This document shows positions 15,211-17,679 of a stretch of 17,679 bases of DNA, piece by piece. The translations under genes were made by a program, and so were the position numbers. The stretch comes from a bacterium (GTDB lineage: Bacteria > Fidelibacterota > Marinisomatia > Marinisomatales > Marinisomataceae): NCBI GenBank assembly GCA_023255095.1, contig JALRJJ010000097.1, forward strand, positions 1 through 17,679, given 5' to 3'. Every line of letters starts with the position of its first letter. The first letter of the stretch is position 1. Under the pieces are notes generated by a model. The model was not told the origin of the DNA. It made no database searches and saw only the letters and a list, made by a program, of their open reading frames with translations.

Positions 15211-16349
15211 TAAAGTTGAAGGGTCTTAGCTAAGTTGAAAGATAGTTGTCTTCTAATTAAAAAAACTGTGAAAAGAAAAGCTACCATAAGTGAAACCATT
15301 ACTAGTAAAACTGAAATCATAAAATTGAATTCCATTGGGAGATATTCTATGGAAAAATATATATCACCAGAAATCTTCAAAAAATGTAGTTTGTTTTGTA
15401 AAAAAATAAATACATAAGATAGAAAAATTCCAAAAATTGAACCAATTAAAGTAATTAATAAACTATAATAAACAAAAATTGACATCAATTGATTCTTTGA
15501 TAAACCTAACGAATTCAAAATAGCTATTATTTTTCTTTTCTGAAAAATTTGGATATTTAATGATCCTATTAAATTGAAAAACCCAACTAATGCGATCATT
15601 CCAAAAATGATTATTGTTGGTAGTTTCTGAGCATTCAACCATTCAAAAAGTGAACGATATTTCTGTTTATTCGAAACTAATAATAAACCATCTGGCATTT
15701 GGGAAATCAATTTATTTTCAAAAATGGTAAATCCAGACAAATAATCTTCTCTTGAAAACAATTTTTGTACAGTATTTAAATTAGAATAAATTAGAAACTC
15801 ATCAAATTCATTGATACCAGAATTATAGATTGAACTAATTGTAAAAAAATCTTTTTTAAATGGAGATTCATTCTCAGAAGTAGTAATAATAACTTTATCG
15901 CCTACTGAAAGATTAAGATTCTCAGCTAGATCATCACCAATAATAATACCATTCGTGTCATTAATAGGTCCAATGGTTTCCTTTAAAAAAGAAATCTTTA
16001 ATAATGCATTAGTATTATAACCTTGAATCAATGCTGGTTGAGTATTCTTTTTTGATTTTATTAGTATCTTACCTTCCAGGAAAGGTTCTATAGAATTTTT
16101 GTCTTGTAAATCAAATTGAACAGGTTGGAAATATTGTTTTGATTCATGTTTAATTATAAAATAACCAGAAATGTTAGCTAATTTTTTATCTAGCTCATTT
16201 TGGAAGCCATTAATTGAACTTATAACAATATTTAAAGATCCAATTCCCAATGCTAAGCTAAAAAAAATTATATAATTGGTCGCTTTAAATAATACATCAC
16301 TTTGCCTAGAAAAAAGAAATCGACGTAAAAAAAGAAGTATTAATCTCAT
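15210..16349 (-). CDS. LolC/LolE-family permease, first of a tandem pair
   Basis: Membrane subunit of the lipoprotein exporter, FtsX-like superfamily. The 379 residues have helix 1 at about 24-46, a periplasmic domain of roughly 200 residues, then helices at about 245-267, 290-316 and 342-365. INGFQNELDKKLANISGYFII (46-66) is the conserved segment after helix 1, and QKRKIIAILNSLGLSKNQL (270-288) is the cytoplasmic coupling helix. It pairs with the 374-residue paralogue that follows after a 1-nt overlap and with lolD. Its start overlaps the lysS stop by 4 nt (ATGA) and lacks a Shine-Dalgarno, so expression is tied to lysS. Confidence 0.85.
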   Translation of the reverse strand: MRLILLFLRRFLFSRQSDVLFKATNYIIFFSLALGIGSLNIVISSINGFQNELDKKLANISGYFIIKHESKQYFQPVQFDLQDKNSIEPFLEGKILIKSKKNTQPALIQGYNTNALLKISFLKETIGPINDTNGIIIGDDLAENLNLSVGDKVIITTSENESPFKKDFFTISSIYNSGINEFDEFLIYSNLNTVQKLFSREDYLSGFTIFENKLISQMPDGLLLVSNKQKYRSLFEWLNAQKLPTIIIFGMIALVGFFNLIGSLNIQIFQKRKIIAILNSLGLSKNQLMSIFVYYSLLITLIGSIFGIFLSYVFIFLQNKLHFLKISGDIYFSIEYLPMEFNFMISVLLVMVSLMVAFLFTVFLIRRQLSFNLAKTLQL

Positions 16350-17679
16350 TTGAGAGTTTTAAGCGTAGGAAAAATAATTGAATCTCGAATCCATCTAGTT
16401 CCAATAAATAGCATTGCTATTCTATCTATCCCTACTCCAACTCCAGCTGTTGGTGGCATTCCTGTTTCAATTGCTTCTAAGAAATTTTCATCAATTGGAA
16501 ATGCTTCTTCATCGCCTGAGTTTCTTTTCGAAGACTGGTCTTCAAATCTATTTCTTTGATCAATAGGATCATTTAATTCTGAAAAACCATTTGCAAACTC
16601 CATACCAGCAATGAAGAGTTCAAATCTTTCAGTAAAACTTTTATCATGACCCCTGTGTACTTTTGCTAAGGGAGAAATCTCAACTGGATGGTTAATCACA
16701 TATGTCGGTTCAACTAAATGTGGTTCAATTTTTCTTCTCATTATTTCATCAATTAGTTTTGCAACTGAATCAGTTTTTTTAACTTTTAAATTAAGTTTTT
16801 TACATAAGCTGTAAAGATCATCGTGACTCGAAAGATTGACATTCTCATTTAAATGTTCCTTAATTAATTCATCCATCGTTTTTCGATGAAACTTTTTAGA
16901 AAAATCAATCTTAACATTATCAATTTCAATTGTTTTCATTCTTAAATCTTTGGCAATTTCCTTAAACATTTTTTCCACAAAATCCATCATATAATGGTAA
17001 TCAACATATGCCTGATAGAATTCTAACATTGTAAATTCTGGATTATGACTTCGATCTACTCCTTCATTTCTGAAATCTTTAGACATTTCATAAACTTTTT
17101 CAAATCCGCCAACAATTAATTGTTTAAGATAGAGTTCAGTAGCGATTCTTAAATAAAACTGCTGATCTAAAGCATTGTGGTAAGTAACAAAAGGTTTTGC
17201 ATTTGCACCGCCATAAACAGGCTGAAGAACAGGTGTTTCAACTTCAATATATTTGTTTTTATTTAAAAAATTTCTTATTGAATTAATGATTGTAGCTCGC
17301 TTGATGAAATCATTCTTTACTTCAGGATTAATAATTAGATCAACAAATCTTTTGCGGTATCGAAATTCTTTATCTGAAACTAGATTAAATTTTTCCCCAT
17401 CTTTTTCTTTTACATCTGGTATTGGGCGAATACTTTTTGTTAATAATTCTAGTTTTTCAATTTTCAATGTCGCCATATTTGTTTTAGTAATAAAAACTGA
17501 ACCGGAAACACCAATAAAATCACCAATATCAAGCAATTTAAATAGTTCATATGTTTTTGAATTAACATCATCTCTTGAAATAAATAATTGAACCTTTCCA
17601 TTCATATCTTGCAAATTAAGGAAGGAAGCTTTACCCATTCTTCTCAAAGACATAATTCTTCCAGCTAAAGAAGTTTTTT
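16346..17679 (-). CDS. lysS: Lysyl-tRNA synthetase, class II (5' end cut by window edge)
   Basis: Charges tRNA-Lys. The frame continues past the ATG at 17653 to the window edge: the eight residues before it, KTSLAGRI, lead into MSLRRMGKASF, the conserved OB-fold start, so 17653 is internal and about 60 N-terminal residues lie outside. Class II motifs: motif 1 around YIEVETPVLQPVYGGANAKP, motif 2 DFRNEGVDRSHNPEFTMLEF, and motif 3 GVGVGIDRIAMLF near the C-terminus. GMEFANGFSELNDP and the lysine-binding EFTMLEFY are LysRS-specific. The C-terminus FPTLKTLK is near the usual end of the family. It overlaps the first Lol permease by 4 nt. Confidence 0.97.
   Translation of the reverse strand, partial: KTSLAGRIMSLRRMGKASFLNLQDMNGKVQLFISRDDVNSKTYELFKLLDIGDFIGVSGSVFITKTNMATLKIEKLELLTKSIRPIPDVKEKDGEKFNLVSDKEFRYRKRFVDLIINPEVKNDFIKRATIINSIRNFLNKNKYIEVETPVLQPVYGGANAKPFVTYHNALDQQFYLRIATELYLKQLIVGGFEKVYEMSKDFRNEGVDRSHNPEFTMLEFYQAYVDYHYMMDFVEKMFKEIAKDLRMKTIEIDNVKIDFSKKFHRKTMDELIKEHLNENVNLSSHDDLYSLCKKLNLKVKKTDSVAKLIDEIMRRKIEPHLVEPTYVINHPVEISPLAKVHRGHDKSFTERFELFIAGMEFANGFSELNDPIDQRNRFEDQSSKRNSGDEEAFPIDENFLEAIETGMPPTAGVGVGIDRIAMLFIGTRWIRDSIIFPTLKTLK

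Noticed and set aside
17253..17591. Plus-strand open frame of 112 codons
   Set aside because: Antisense to lysS with no own ribosome-binding site or family resemblance.
17651..17653. ATG at 17653 as lysS start
   Set aside because: The frame stays open upstream and reads TSLAGRI directly before it, part of the conserved LysRS OB fold, so the true start is outside the window.

Overview
The window is a very AT-rich (roughly 30% GC by eye), almost fully coding stretch of a Gram-negative bacterial chromosome. Sixteen protein genes, fourteen complete and two cut by the window edges, all lie on the minus strand. The genome looks streamlined: most junctions are 1- or 4-nt overlaps or gaps of 1-11 nt, the largest gap is 101 nt, and no gene-free stretch exceeds 300 nt. 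A LolCDE-type lipoprotein exporter, a DnaK with the Gram-negative-type N-terminal insert, and a TamB/AsmA-like protein all point to a double-membrane cell. Gene content and base composition would suit an uncultured marine lineage such as Marinimicrobia (SAR406) or another FCB-group member. That placement is inference; the sequence alone does not prove it.

Read in the direction of transcription, from high to low coordinates, the first block is lysS (5' end outside the window), two tandem LolC/LolE-family permeases and the LolD ATPase, joined by 4-, 1- and 1-nt overlaps. A 101-nt gap follows. It is the only real regulatory region here and holds the best promoter candidate in the window: a near-consensus sigma-54 (-24/-12) element that also reads as a sigma-70 promoter, with two inverted repeats just upstream. 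It drives dnaK and perhaps everything after it.

The second block is dnaK, a short TamB/AsmA-like membrane-anchored protein, a MoxR AAA+ ATPase, a DUF58 protein, and a BatD/DUF4381-like membrane protein. The last three form a compact MoxR cassette without the BatA/BatB von Willebrand proteins. The third block is translation and central metabolism: efp, accB, accC, gcvH. The fourth is xerD, an M50 intramembrane metalloprotease, miaA, pyrB and pyrC (3' end outside the window).

The genes cover envelope building (Lol, TamB-like, MoxR cassette, M50 protease), protein synthesis and folding (LysRS, EF-P, MiaA, DnaK), fatty-acid initiation (AccB/AccC), lipoyl-dependent C1 metabolism (GcvH), chromosome dimer resolution (Xer) and the second and third steps of pyrimidine synthesis (PyrB/PyrC). 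No tRNA, rRNA, CRISPR, insertion sequence, phage gene or convincing terminator was seen. I found no wholly new system. The points most worth checking are the dnaK upstream region, the short TamB-like protein and the minimal MoxR cassette.
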